A stretch of 64,000 nt of DNA from Branchiostoma floridae (Eukaryota; Chordata; Leptocardii; Amphioxiformes; Branchiostomatidae), in the NCBI RefSeq assembly GCF_000003815.2, contig NC_049980.1, positions 6,474,556-6,538,555 on the forward strand, given 5' to 3'. The notes beneath the pieces are model-generated. The model worked only from the letters and a program-made list of their open reading frames with translations. It was not told the DNA's origin and did no database searches. Numbering within the stretch: the stretch's first letter is position 1; each line of letters opens with the position of its first letter. This document shows, piece after piece, positions 48,615-60,512 of the stretch. A program made the position numbers and the translations under genes.

Positions 48615-48771
48615 CTAAAATAAACAAGTCCATAAATTCCGAATGAAGATTACGTTTTCCTGCTATGCTACTGTGAAGCAACCACGGGTCCCCAGCGTCA
48701 AACGCCGACAAAGATTTATGTAGTACAATAAGTGCCGTAAGCACAATAAGTGTTTCCCACTTGAGCCACAT
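48615..48771 (-). CDS. Possible signal-peptide first exon of a nested gene
   Basis: An ATG at 48771 opens 52 codons that start MWLKWETLIVLTALIVLHKS, a credible signal peptide, then continue AFDAGDPWLLHSS and RNLHSEFMDLFIL up to a donor GTAAAG (48614-48609). The exon length leaves phase 1. Hydrophobic N-terminus, ATG position and donor are the only support; no downstream exon was identified and similarity to a growth-factor propeptide start is only an impression. On the same strand as the host gene, in intron 2. Confidence 0.28.
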
Positions 48772-50675
48772 AATACACAAACTCCCCGGCCGCCGAACGT
48801 AAACTGAGACCAATCCTTTAAATCAGAAACAATCCGGGAAAATCCCCCTCAAAACCCACAGGTATTTCAGGCGCGGGATTTTGTACATTCCGAGTCAGAC
48901 GAAAAGTTACAATACAAGTGGGACACCTAACGGTATGCTATAGTGAAAATTGAGCTATTTTCAAAAGTGTTTATTTTAGCGTTGAGGATGTTTAAAAATG
49001 ACGGTTGCTTTCAAACAACAATACAACCAACAATCATGACAAAGAAGGACTAAAAAAAGTAGCAAAGTCCAACTTACAGAATCCGAATTTTTCGTCAACT
49101 TTTCAATTTGCCTACTTTTCAAATCTACGGCCTTCAGAAAAAGTTGTACTTTTTTCGTTTGTTTATATGTTTGTTTCCTGTGTAACGTTCAATGATTCCA
49201 GGTGTTTTCAAAACAAAAGGTAGCATCCCGGGCCACTTTGATCTAGGCAAAAGGACACGTTTAAGCGGCGGTGCTGGTTACCAATTGTGGCTAAACTATC
49301 CACCCTCCACAGCGCAAATATTTAGCGATGAAGGCTCGGTCTTTCTCCGCCTGTCTACTTAAGCCGCGGCGGAAGAAAGCCGGCACTCGCCCTACCGAAA
49401 CCAACATGAAAGGTGACATGAAAAGAACAGGCATGTCTGGCATGACTTGAGTTGCATGGTTGTAGTGGTATAGCTCTTGACTTGAGGCGGTGCACCTTTG
49501 GAGCGCCACGGATACCAGCACCCTGGTACCCGGAACGTAGCGAGAAACTCCCGAAGGTCGTAAAATTAAAAAGCGAAGGTCTTAAACTAAAAACTGAATT
49601 ATATATAAGACGTTAGAGTCATATTCTGAAAGACAAGTAGCTTGTCTCCAAGAAAAACAACAGTGATTTTGGGAAACGAATGTCGAAACTCTCTCCTGTC
49701 CGACCTAAAAATATGACCAACGTAAACTCAATACACAGTCTTGTGAAGACACAGAGATCCGACAACTCTTTCTTGATTTCACGTTGCACCAATGCGCTAT
49801 CTACGTATATAAAATTTATAAACACCGTATTGACTGAGATAGGTTGGAGTAGTGGGGACAACGTTCAAGACTGATAACCAAAGGCATTTGCAAAAGAAGA
49901 TGTCATCAAGGGTTGGTTGCTCATCAACTCGATCTTCCCTTGCCTCAGCCATGCTATGAAGGCTTGAGAAAAAAGTGATGTAAAAATTTCATACTACCCG
50001 ATCTGGCTTAGCAAAAACCATAGCCCTTTCTGGTCGGTGGCTAGCGCTGACAAAGGACGTAAAATTTTGAGTTATTGGAAAAGTTTTTCAACAAGTTTTC
50101 CTCATTACTGTTGTTGAAGTAGAAAATGGTGCTTGTACAATCTATATCTGTATGATGTTAAAAATACCAAAATGTCCTGTCTCATTTCAGTTATACATCG
50201 TTCAACTCTGAAACGAAATATAGTAGTGCCGTTTCTTCCCAGCATCACGCAGATATGCACGTGCCCTGACCGTAGTGTGTCCAGTTACCGGTCGGTGACA
50301 GAAGCGCCGACCGCCGACCACCTGTGGCATCTTTGTGACCAACCCGCGACCTAAAGTCGACACGGTTTGTGCAAGTCGCAAGCCGTAAAATCTCCGCACA
50401 TTTTTCTTTTTACGCGTACAAAGGGGATCATATTTTGCAAGCGTCACCCCGGAAATATTTGAGCAAATTCCTGTTTTTCATCCGGAGAAAATCTGACATT
50501 GGATCCGCTGCCCGTGACGTGTCAGCTACGCTACGGTCATACGGCTTCTTGCATCAACTCTTTGAAGTCATTGCGGCGGTAGCCCTGACGATTCAGATGA
50601 CTGCTACCCTTTTTGATTGATCTGAATTATACCTTTTAGCACAGCCAGTAGGTACCTATCTGAGTAATGTGGCTG

Positions 50676-50836
50676 TTGTAATGTGCTCGAGGCACCTACT
50701 CGAACACGGGACCCCCATTTTACGTCCCTTCCGAAAGACATACGTAGCTCCAACCAGGATAATCTTTCCCGGATTCGAACCATTGGAAGCAGGAGCTGAA
50801 CTGTGAGGCTGCAACCAGTTGAGCTAAAGAGACAAC
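50676..50836 (-). repeat. tRNA-derived SINE family S2, copy 3
   Basis: Read on the minus strand: TTAGCTCAACTGGTTGCAGC, then TGGTTCGAATCCGGG, then a tail with GACGTAAAATGGGGGTCCC and GTGCCTCGAGCAC. A and B boxes are best preserved here. Confidence 0.8.
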
Positions 50837-51149
50837 AGTTTTTGATTGAAACTCCACTGTATACTTGTATTGTTGATTGACGTTTACAACAACTTTTACC
50901 TCAAATTTTATCTCCCTAAAATCTAAGTGTTTGGCATTGCCGGTAGGGCCAACTTGACGAGACTCATACGTAAATTAGGTACTAGTATACACTGGATTGT
51001 AACGTTGCAATACTAAAACTAGAAAGGCCGACATTTGCTTGAGAGCAAATACAGCATATTTCAGCCATCTCCCTCATGCAACAATAGGCCTTGAGGTCGT
51101 TGACCCCTTTGGCCTTTGGAAAATGACCCAAAAAATTCCCAAATATATA

Positions 51150-51800
51150 ATTTTAAAGTGTTCCATGCCAAAAATTATACATGGGTCATTTGGATAAATA
51201 TCTAGAGCACCCCTTTACCAAATTTCGGGTCATTTGGTTGTAAAACGAGTGAACAGGAGCCAAAAATGTCAAATTTTTGTCTAAAAATGGCCATAAAATT
51301 GCAATATTAAGCATTATGTTGTACTGTATGGAAAAACTGTTATTGAATTCATGCGCACAAAATTAAAGGGCACCCTTATACCAAATTTCAGGTCATTCGG
51401 TTGTAAAACGAGGGTACAGGAGGCAAAAATGTGCTTTTTTTGTCAAAAAATGGCCAAAAATCGCAAAATTAAGCATTTTGTTGTACCGTATACAAAAATT
51501 GTTATTAAATCTGGGTGGCCATATGATCGGGGCACCTCTATACCAAATTTCATGTCATTCGGGTGTAATACCAGGGTACAGGAGCCCAAAATATATATAA
51601 AAATTGACAAAAACCTCAATAAAATCATTTCAAAGACAGATATGAAAAAAATGAAAAAAGCACCTGAGGGTATTGGTTTACTCTACCTTTGTGCTAAATT
51701 TCAAGTCAATCGGTTAAAAAACGGCGGAGTTGATTCGATTTGAAGATTTGGCAGGAGAAAGAAGAAAGAAAGAAAGAAACATTACGAATACAATATATTT
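51150..51800 (+). repeat. Degenerate repeats with GAAAGAAAGAAA tail
   Basis: ACCAAATTTC(A/G)(G/T)GTCATT(C/T)GG recurs at about 51218, 51379 and 51542, with a diverged GCTAAATTTCAAGTCAATCGG at 51694. The last unit ends in a (GAAA)n tail at about 51760-51778, like the 3' end of a retroposon. The 130-residue frame here follows the repeats and is not taken as a gene. Confidence 0.7.
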
Positions 51801-52419
51801 CACCATACCCATGGTATGGCTGAAATATAAAAAACGTCGTAGTGGGCAAGGTTGTAATTCCTTGTTAGTCACAACGAGGACGGAATAACTATTGTATGCA
51901 GAAAGAAAGCAGGACGAAATTAAAACTGACATTTGATTTCAAGCCATGTTCAGATAGATCCTTAATTGTGACACTTGTCAGAGTCAGAGTAATGCTACGG
52001 TCGGGTAGATAACCGGCTGTTTTATGACACATTCGGAGCCCCGCGGGGCACACTGTGTCTCTCTCGCTATTTTGGGGCATGGTCGGGCCTCTGGATTTTT
52101 TTTAACTCGTTAAAACCAAGTTAAAAGCTAAAATCAACTCGGGATCCGCCAACAATACAAAATGTACATGCCGTGACCTAATCGTGAGAAGAACGAGAGG
52201 TACCCCCGCGGTATCCGGCAGTACTAGTCCACCGGGACAAACTTGTGGCTTCGGGGCCCGGCCTACGGGCACCAGTGCAGTTGGGGCCGTAGCATACTTT
52301 TTAGGCATGTACCTACCTGGCAACGACCATCCTCTGCGTCTTTCCCGTGAATGCCGTTGGAAACAGAAATTTATATTATCCTGTGTATGGATGATGTAGA
52401 ATAACAGTAAAACACTTAC

Positions 52420-52516
52420 TATGCTGAGCAGATGGACTTGGGGTTGGATTTACAAAACTCCGGTGTGCACTTTGGTCGGCAGTATTTGGGCAGACCCTCC
52501 TCCTGTTGTTCATTAC
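52420..52516 (-). CDS. IGFBP-domain protein, exon 2 (linker and start of Cys-rich C-terminal part)
   Basis: This 97-nt exon lies between an acceptor ending CGCAG and a donor GTAAGT. Its first two bases complete the split Ser codon from exon 1. It then encodes 31 residues, an acidic NEQQEEG linker followed by four cysteines in YCRPKCTPEFC and SICSA, and it ends two bases into a Tyr codon. The frame is open across the exon only, and codon phase matches both neighbours, which is the main evidence because the exon is short. Cys-rich segments of this PKCTPEFC type follow the IGFBP domain in some invertebrate secreted proteins, to my recollection; I cannot verify that here. It is separated from exon 1 by a 10.6 kb intron. 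Confidence 0.9.
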
Positions 52517-53916
52517 CTGCGAAATGATAAGATAAAAGGATTTTTATTACATATAATCATAAAACCAGACGAGGTCAACTTATGCCAACCTCACATTTCC
52601 GGACCGAGGCCCGGCCGGGCAACTTTCTGGATCAAAAAAAGTACGATATAAAAGAAACCAAACTACACAAAACGTACAGATAATAGTCGTGGGCATTATT
52701 TGTGCATATTTTTAGATATGCATGTCTATTTTTTTTGTTTACAAAAACAACCCAGTCGGGCCCCGGTTTGGAAGTGAAACGTTAGCCTACTCAGACGTCC
52801 CCAGTCGGTTATGACGTTGAGGAGAGGCCAAATCTATCTCTTAACCAATAGATGAATTGAGAAATACCAATAGGGAAAATTGCTGACCTACCATATTGGA
52901 AAAATAGCGACATAGCCATAAGTTATTAAGTAGACGTAAAATATCAAAAGAAAGGTTAATTGTAATATTCTCATTATTCGTCCCAGGTTTGATTGATCCC
53001 GTTCTAACATGATTAAGCTGTAATGGTTTACATTACTGCAGATCCAGCCTCCTGGGGTCGTGAGAACCTCCAACGCCCGACATCCGTAGTCACAACAAGT
53101 ATTGTGTTACTATTCTGTCACATTTAGTTTACACATTTCGTTATTGTCTTACTGGAATACTCTGAGCGACTTTTAGATCGATTTTATAACTACCACAGTT
53201 TATTTTCTAACGTGACATCCAAAATCAACGTTACGGAGGTGGGTGTTTTTTGTTCCGGAATGATTACGAAAATGACGTGATAAAAACAACTAGTGCGCAA
53301 TAACAGAAAACTGATAAGCGTTGGTATGAGTTCCGTATGGAACATTCCAAACGAGCTAGATGTGTCGCAAACGATACTCCTTGGCCAGCTAAATCGTCTG
53401 GCTTGTTTTCTGTCTATATTTGTCCAGTTTGAATTGCTACCGTTTTTCCAACGGACTGCGGAGCCTATTAGAAGCTAAAACGTCCACGTGGACCTCATAC
53501 GAACTTGAATATAGACGTATGTGTGAAACGACCGTTTACTCTTATTTTCCTCTAGGCGAAATCGTAAGGGGTGGTGCTATGTAGTTTTTTTATCCCGTCC
53601 TCGTGCATATTAGCAACAGTGACAGCCTGTCGCCTGAGCAAACACTCTGGTCCTCATGAAAGCTCGCGCCAAACCCAAAGCCGGCTTTTTCGGGCCACTC
53701 AAAAAAAAGAGACCCTTCCCACCAAATCCGTCATAATCACCCGGCCATGTATAAATATCCAACTCGGAACCTTTCATCGTCACAACGACATACCGTGACC
53801 GGAGGGTTTCGGCTCCGTTTGAAGGGACCAGTGGTTGATGTTTCCACATAATCTCAGAGCACATGTTGGGTTGGGACTGTTTTGCGGCTTCTTTCGACGT
53901 TCTGTTTATGTACGTT

Positions 53917-54007
53917 TCTAGCCTGGGCACCACCCTCCGTCGTAACCGCAAACGACAAGAATGAGCAAGCGTTACTAGTACACTACGGAGGACGGTACCA
54001 GGCTAGC
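53917..54007. repeat. M2-like foldback, 90 bp
   Basis: CTAGCCTGGGCACCACCCTC is mirrored by GGACGGTACCAGGCTAGCC. A short interior with AACGACAAGAATGAGCAAGC. Shares only the CTAGCCTGG tip with other M2 copies. Confidence 0.65.
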
Positions 54008-55171
54008 CCGTTTCGGAATTCTTCCAAAATAGAATCTCCTTGACGCCGCTCGTTGGTCTTAAAAGCTGCGACGTCAACGTCAGAGAGATTATCCTATCCG
54101 CGAAAGACTCAACGAGAGCAGATTCAAAGTTTTTGTTGCATTTCTGTCGTCTGCAAGGAGGTGGATGGTTAAGGAAGAGTGAGGCGAGATGTTGCTGTCA
54201 GTATTTCGTTTTGCCAAATCCGATCGAAAGTCTCAAGCAAAACCGGCTCCTGCAGTTCCAAAACAAGCTGCTAGGGTGCCCAAACCTACATCACAAACTC
54301 TCTGTCCCAAGAGCTATAAACGATCTTGAAAATCACCACTAGAACATGAGATTTTTAAAATCAGACGTACATGGCTACCAAATAAACTGTGATAACCTTT
54401 TTGGTTGAGGTAAGAAACGACACAGACACACAGGACTGATTTCTAAGAAGGCTGTTGTTGAATCTTGAGCCAAATTTTTGCCAACGGCCCGGAAAATGAT
54501 TGTTGTGTCTTTCCTAATGAATCTGCCAATTTCTAGAGGAGCTGGCAGCGGGGTGACGTACCGGCGGTTTCGTGCGGGAATGTTTTAGTCGCACCTCGCT
54601 GACGGCAGTCTGCGACGCACGGACGGAATCTGCGACGCACAGACGGAAGTACGTCCTCGTACGACGTTTGCGCTCAACCCAGCTGTGCATTTTAAGTAAG
54701 GCCAATAAAAATCAATGTCGTGTTTCTGATAACGTTCCGTGTTATGTTGCTGATAACGTTCCTGAAAAATCAGGATCGGTAGGTAGGGATTTTGTTTGTT
54801 TTGTTTTTTTAAATTTTTTTTAAAGATTTTGGCTGAAGAAGAAGTTCGAGTCCCACCGTTTTAACGTGGTTTGGGTGTTTTTGTCAGGCTTTCTACTTTG
54901 TCCTGTTTTCTCCATGTCCACCGACCGACAACACGTTAAAACAACTGCCGGACCTAACCTCTGCTTGGAGAGTTATTCAAGAATTATATATAATTATGCA
55001 TATTTATCATGAGAGTGTCCACCTAAAGGGTACCTAGTTTTGGTGGATCTGTTTGTATGATGTATCAACTTTTTCCTTTGCGACAGAAATGAAGAGATCG
55101 TATTGCGAGAAAACGATTTTAGAACACTTTTTAGACAGATGTCAGATGGATATTTTTATGTCTTTTCCTAA

Positions 55172-55417
55172 AGGCCCCCTCTCACTTGACGTGCGGCACG
55201 CTTGCGGCATTGCTGCGTTCGGAAGATGCTCAACGAATTTCAGAGATAAAGAACGAATTTTCTTACTTGATGTGTATTTTGTGGTCTTCTATGTCACACT
55301 TTTACGTATTGCACAATATCTGAATTATAACAAATCGGAGAAAATAACAAAACAGTACCGCAGTGAACGAACGCAGCAATGCCGCAAGCGTGCCGCACGT
55401 CAAGTGAGAGGGGGCCT
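55172..55417. mobile_element. MITE, perfect ~50-bp TIRs, TAA target duplication
   Basis: Bases 55173-55221 and 55368-55416 are exact reverse complements over 49 bp (tip GGCCCCCTCTCACTTGACGT), and A/T extends them by one. TAA flanks both sides. The element is only 246 bp, so most of it is inverted repeat; the interior is AT-rich. Confidence 0.9.
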
Positions 55418-56198
55418 TAACGATCGACTCTCCCAAAAAAGGGCAGGGCCTACGCATGTTTTGTTAGGGTCTATCGGAAACACAACATTTTTCCTAGCCT
55501 CTACCACTAGTACCAGGCTTCGTAGATCAGTGGTCTAAATGTAGAAATTGGACAAATAGAGAGTCATAACGGCATACTAATAGTACGCTAGGGGAGTCAG
55601 CAGGCCAGAACAATCATTTCCTCACTACGATGGTCGCAAGCTGGCTGTACTCCTCTGGTCGGCTTACTCCTCTATTTGTTCCATTTCTATGGTTTTCCCA
55701 GCGACCTATGGAGTCTGGTAGAGACTACATTTTCCCCCAGGCCTAAGCAACCTACTAGTACTAAGAAGAAACAGATTTGTGGCGAGGCGACGGACGTCTT
55801 TGTTGACACCCTACTGGGAATATTTCCCCGTGTTCATCGCGACGTCCCTCCAACAGCCCGGCGGTGACACTGACTCAAGGCACCGACCGGCGTCTTTACG
55901 GTCAACTGCAAGATCTAGGTCATACACGAAATAGTGTTAGGGATCGTCTGCGAATTGTTCTTCATTAGCATGTACACGTTGTTCTGTATGGCGGTAAACA
56001 CTGGTACGTGGTAGCAAGGAGGTCGGCTGGCGTTTTATATTGCTGACAAGTCACAGTCAAGTAGTCTATACGTCGAATGATATCTTAACGTTGAACTTGA
56101 GGGGTTTTCGGAGAGAATATAAGTAGTAACGTTTATGTTTTATTGATTGATTTGCATGTCGCGGCAGTAGTTACATCTCATAACAGCTGATAATATGA

Positions 56199-56254
56199 AT
56201 ATCAAGATAACAATGAGAAAAGGAGAATATCAAGATAACAGTGAGAAAAGGAGA
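56199..56254 (+). repeat. 28-bp tandem duplication
   Basis: Two copies beginning ATATCAAGATAACA and ending GAGAAAAGGAGA, differing at one base. Confidence 0.9.
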
Positions 56255-57356
56255 ACATAATATACATATCTAGAAACCATGCAAAATTGCAAGATTCTTT
56301 TTTTCCGAAGGTCGGAATAGCAAATAAAAGGTTATTAAATATGGTAGCATTCGGTACAATATTGTCCAAGTAGATGTCGATTGCACGATAAGTGATTAAT
56401 CCAATTCAGAACGCAGCGGCCGCCATATATAATATCACGTACTTAGCCTCCATAGCAGGCCGGCTCTCTGGGGCTTTTCCGAGCTAGCGGTCGGACAAGC
56501 GACCCTGCACAAAAAGAAACGGTCAGCAAAAGTCTATCATGAGCCAATGAAAAAGAGGGGAAAAGGCCGAGAGAGACTGCTATTGATGCTATAACGTGCC
56601 GCAGCTTCAGTGAGATACCCGCTTTGCGGACTCAGTAGCATGTCATCTTCGTCAGAACGCCACCGGGAGCCTGGATAGAGGCTATGTAAACAAAGGGCAG
56701 TAAACCACTGTTAAAACAGAAACACTAGATCCTCTTATGTTCCCGCGATGGACTGCATGGAGAGTCCCTTCCGTGTGTGAGTTTATATAGTGTCTATTTG
56801 CTATCAATTAACACGTACTTGTCGTTTCAAGATTTCGCGCGTTAATCCGAAAAAGATGAGGTCATTAACCCGGCCCCGTTTCCATCGTTTACTGTATCAC
56901 ACAAGAGGTCAATTTGTGTTTGTGAACATTTCAGTGTCAGCCCAAAACCTTGCTATTTTGTACGACGAGTCCTTGAGATTTCTAAGAAATAATGACGAGG
57001 GTTTCTGGATTATTTCAGGCCCATAAAACACTTTAAGGAGTCTTTAAGAAATCATCCTGCGACTACAAGGCGACGTCATGTTGGAGCGCGCGGAATCTCT
57101 GTCGTACAAATAACATGACATCGCCACTTTAGCTGTCATGTAGAGAACGTCGGAGGGTAACAGAGGGTTAACGTCCACTTTAAGACCTTCCTACGAAATT
57201 GTGGATTGTGGAATTCGGCATAAATACGGTGATAAAAATTGGCCAGGAGAGTACGTCCGTTTTAGAAAGGTATCATTCCCCCCTTCAGAAGCGGGCAAAC
57301 GTTACTCTATCAGTATATTGTGGACAAATACCTGCAAATATCCTCCCTATAGGCTA

Positions 57357-57755
57357 TACACCTTTCTCACGCGGCGGCCATGATAGATCTTAAACGAGTT
57401 CAATGCGGCAAACCAAAGACTGTCCATCATAATTAGCAGTTCAGCCAATGATCAGGTTGCCAATTAGGAAAGTGACCAATAAGTGAATGGCTGCAAATCC
57501 ATCCAAAATTTGCATTATTATGTTTTTGTTTTGCATCTCTTACGGGACTATGAGATCAGTCTACACTACTCTAAATCGCTACATCTTTCAGTGCATAACA
57601 CTACTTGTAATATTTATTATTCAATCTTGTATTAGAAAAAATTGTGTGGTTTGTGGGAAAACTAAATGGGACCTGATTTTAGAAATAAGTTTTGTCTGTT
57701 TGCCTCATTGACCTCATCTTCGATCTATCATGGCCGCCGCGTGAGAAAGGTGTGT
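57357..57755. mobile_element. Inverted-repeat element, 32-bp arms
   Basis: ACCTTTCTCACGCGGCGGCC with CATGATAGATC continues the left arm (57357-57389); the right arm (57722-57755) is its complement. About 400 bp with an AT-rich centre. Target duplication not resolved. Confidence 0.75.
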
Positions 57756-58619
57756 ACTGTAGCCAGCGTACTCACTAACTGAGGGCGGTAGTTTTGGGCA
57801 TTCCTACTGTAAACTACAAACAGAGATATACTGTGGCGGTTTCTGTTAGTTTTGTTTGTTACGGTTGTTTGAAACATTTGATGTCCAACATGGTGTCACA
57901 GCGGAACGTTTAGAGCCATCAAATGCTCCATTTCCTGTTTGTCAAACTAATGTGAACAAGACGCTTCGGCAAGACAAGGCTCTTTACCGTATGTACGTAT
58001 TTTCTTCGAATTCATTCCAGTCGATGAAGATAGAACAATTCAGTAGTTTGTGCGAGTGTGTGCGTCTCTTAGTCTCTCTCTCTCTTACTTTCTCTCACTC
58101 TCTCTTTGATGTTTTTTCTCTCTCGGATGTGTGTCTGTTGATGTGTGTGTAGGATACTACCGCATCAAGAAAATGCAAGAAAAACACAAACGGTTCATGT
58201 TTTTCGTCACTAGTCTAGAACTCTTCACCCATCTCCTAATCTGGTATGTTATTCCCTAATTTCATAATTGTAGCTACGAGGTTTCTTCCGTGTCTTCCTA
58301 TTCTTTACAGTTACACCTTACTCTTACGTCCTTGTCCCTACCTATCGAGACCCAGGGCCCACACGGGCAGTCCTGCTGAGTTTAGATTATTAGTGGACAG
58401 ATGTCAATGATGAATCCTGACCGCGAGTCTTCCCCCAGCTTGAATATCGCCATTCATCCCGTTCAATAACGATTCAGGCATCCCAAACATTTCCCTGTAA
58501 ATTACACTGTATACGAGGACTACGAGCAAGCAGGTTATGATTCGTAGGACCTCGTTGGTAGTAAAGGGACCCTGGCGGTGTGAATGACAGAATTGATCGG
58601 CGAAGTTTGTTCGGGTCGG

Positions 58620-58762
58620 CTCTCCAAGCAGAGGTTCGGCTCCGGCTGTTTTTGACGTGTCTGTCTTGAAGCCGCGGGACGTCAATACAGATAACGGTAC
58701 GTAATAAAAAGCCTAGGAAAACACGTCAAAAACAGCTGGAGCCGAACCTCTGATTTGAGAGC
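58620..58762. repeat. Inverted duplication, about 42-bp arms
   Basis: GCTCTCCAAGCAGAGGTTCG and GAACCTCTGATTTGAGAGC form the outer stem, and GGCTGTTTTTGACGTGT and ACACGTCAAAAACAGC the inner stem. It overlaps a 93-residue minus-strand frame (58404-58685). Confidence 0.8.
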
Positions 58763-59503
58763 ACTGTGTTCCAAGAACCTCCTATCGGCAGTCATTAGTT
58801 TTGCGCATCGCCCACACACTATAGGTTATTGTATTCCTGATGTATAGTAGTGAGTCAGGTTTCAAGCATATACTATAGGAGAGTACAGTGGGCAAGGGAC
58901 ATCTCTCTGACCACTGTATAGATTCTTAGGACTAGGAGTAGACGAAAAGATATAGTTTGAAAAGACAAATTAATGATGCGCCCTGTAGTACCCCCTCCCA
59001 AACGGTTGCTGGGTAAGCCAGAGGTAAAGTGACAGCATACGTAGTTTACGATCGTTAACTTTACATAAACTTGTCTTCAAGCATTCTTGTCATTCCTCCT
59101 TGAAGGGTCAGTGACAGGAGGAGCCGTGGGCGAGCGATGCCGCCTCAAAACGTCCGTATTAACTGTCGGACCCCTGCCGACGATGTCTTCAAGGACTCTC
59201 TCTCTGTTTTCTTTCTGTCTCGGCTCTGGGCTAGTACTGACTCCCACGAACAGCGGTGGGCTCGTAAAATATGATCGCTCTTGTATTTATGCCAAGATCC
59301 GAGGCGCTTAGGAATAGCTACGCCTCCTGACCTTGTACGAACATGGCAAGGACGCCGAGAGCTTGTAAAATGTCTTCCGTAAACAGTTCCAACAGACAGT
59401 CTAAGTCGTTTTAAAAGAAGAGATGGCCTAGGGATGTGATGGCCTAGGGATTTCTTAAGCCTGGGTAACAGACCCTCGTGTTCCGCTCCTAGAGTTGGCA
59501 GGC

Positions 59504-59703
59504 TAGCCTGGATTCCAGACTGTTTTCAGGGCCTTCATAGGCTAGTTCTTTGGCTCCAGAGTTCTCATCTTTGCCGGAGTTTTCAAGCCAACGGGCCTAA
59601 CGCGATGGGGCGGGCCTGTGTAAAATTTCCTTGGGGGCATGTTGGCTCTAGAGCCGGAGAGTTGACCTATGAAAGCCCTTGAAACAGTCTGGTATCCAGG
59701 CTA
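59504..59703. mobile_element. M2 family MITE, fullest copy (200 bp)
   Basis: TAGCCTGGATTCCAGACTG and CAGTCTGGTATCCAGGCTA are inverted ends, and the match continues imperfectly for about 50 bp on each side. Interior GGGGGCATGTTGGCTCTAGA strings also occur near 24110, 24300 and 45430, which are partial copies. Confidence 0.8.
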
Positions 59704-60284
59704 ATCTTTCTCCTGTGTCGAACGGACGTCGCTAGTTGACGAAGTTATTAGTGAACCCACCAGAGACATAGGTCTAGCCCGGCTAATACTTGTGGACTTC
59801 TTTGTTTATTTCTTTAAGATTTCTTCCAACAACAACCGTAAGCTTACCAAAGCCACAAAGTTGCGATCCGCGAGATGCCAAACGATTTGTCCAAGAATGC
59901 GCCGGTATGAAGGCGATAGGCTCTGTGTTTACAATTGGATTACAAGATTGAAAACTGGGTCTTAGAATTTTCCTAACAACTATGCCAATTAGGCAGAAGA
60001 AACTAACGAAAGGCGATTGCGAGTAGACGCCGGTGGCATGGCCTTTGTCGGGGTCAGACGGCGCTGTCTTTTCTCCCGTGGTTACCGAAAATTGGCAACG
60101 TCTGTGGTCGGCACCTCGCGTTGCTATCGGCGATGGGGAGGGTGATAAGCGGCCCTCATGATGAGCAAGGGGTCCCGAGGCGAGCATCATTTTCGGAGCG
60201 TTGAAAAGCCCGGCACGTCCTACACTGACAGTACGGACCGCGTCTGTCGGTCTGATCGACTGGTTCTCATTTACTCCGGACGTG

Positions 60285-60512
60285 CGAAGTGTGAAAAGTC
60301 TTCAGGTTCAGGTCCGTTTTATTAAGTCTTCCGTTGATGATTAAAACCCATTTTAAAAGTGTCAGTTAAACATTCTAAAAAAGCACCGACGAAGTGTGAA
60401 GTCCTTAGGTTCAGGTCCGTTTCATAAAGTCTTCCGTTGATGATTAAAATAAAACCCGTTTTGAAACTGTCAGTAAAACATAACTGTTAGTTTTCAAAAA
60501 AGAGGCACCGAC
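60285..60512 (+). repeat. 105-bp tandem duplication
   Basis: CGAAGTGTGA starts units at 60285 and 60390; both continue GGTTCAGGTCCGTTT and AAGTCTTCCGTTGATGATTA and end GCACCGACG. Confidence 0.88.

Larger units (their letters stand above)
18046..52419 (-). other. Intron 2 of the IGFBP-domain gene (34.4 kb)
   Basis: This largest intron carries the composite transposon and satellite at 24946-30658, most SINE copies, two microsatellites (41211-41304, 46638-46703), the 45640-46300 and 33807-34190 tandem repeats, and two exon-like minus-strand segments (35010-35454, 48615-48771) that could be nested genes. Stretches such as 31300-33500, 36000-37200 and 40100-41100 show nothing I can identify. Confidence 0.85.

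Noticed and set aside
53610-53951. 113-residue minus-strand frame
   Set aside because: No motif, no leader, and its upstream end runs into a foldback repeat at 53917-54007.
59783-60190. 135-residue minus-strand frame starting MMLAS
   Set aside because: No recognisable domain or splice context; length is within chance for a GC-richer stretch.
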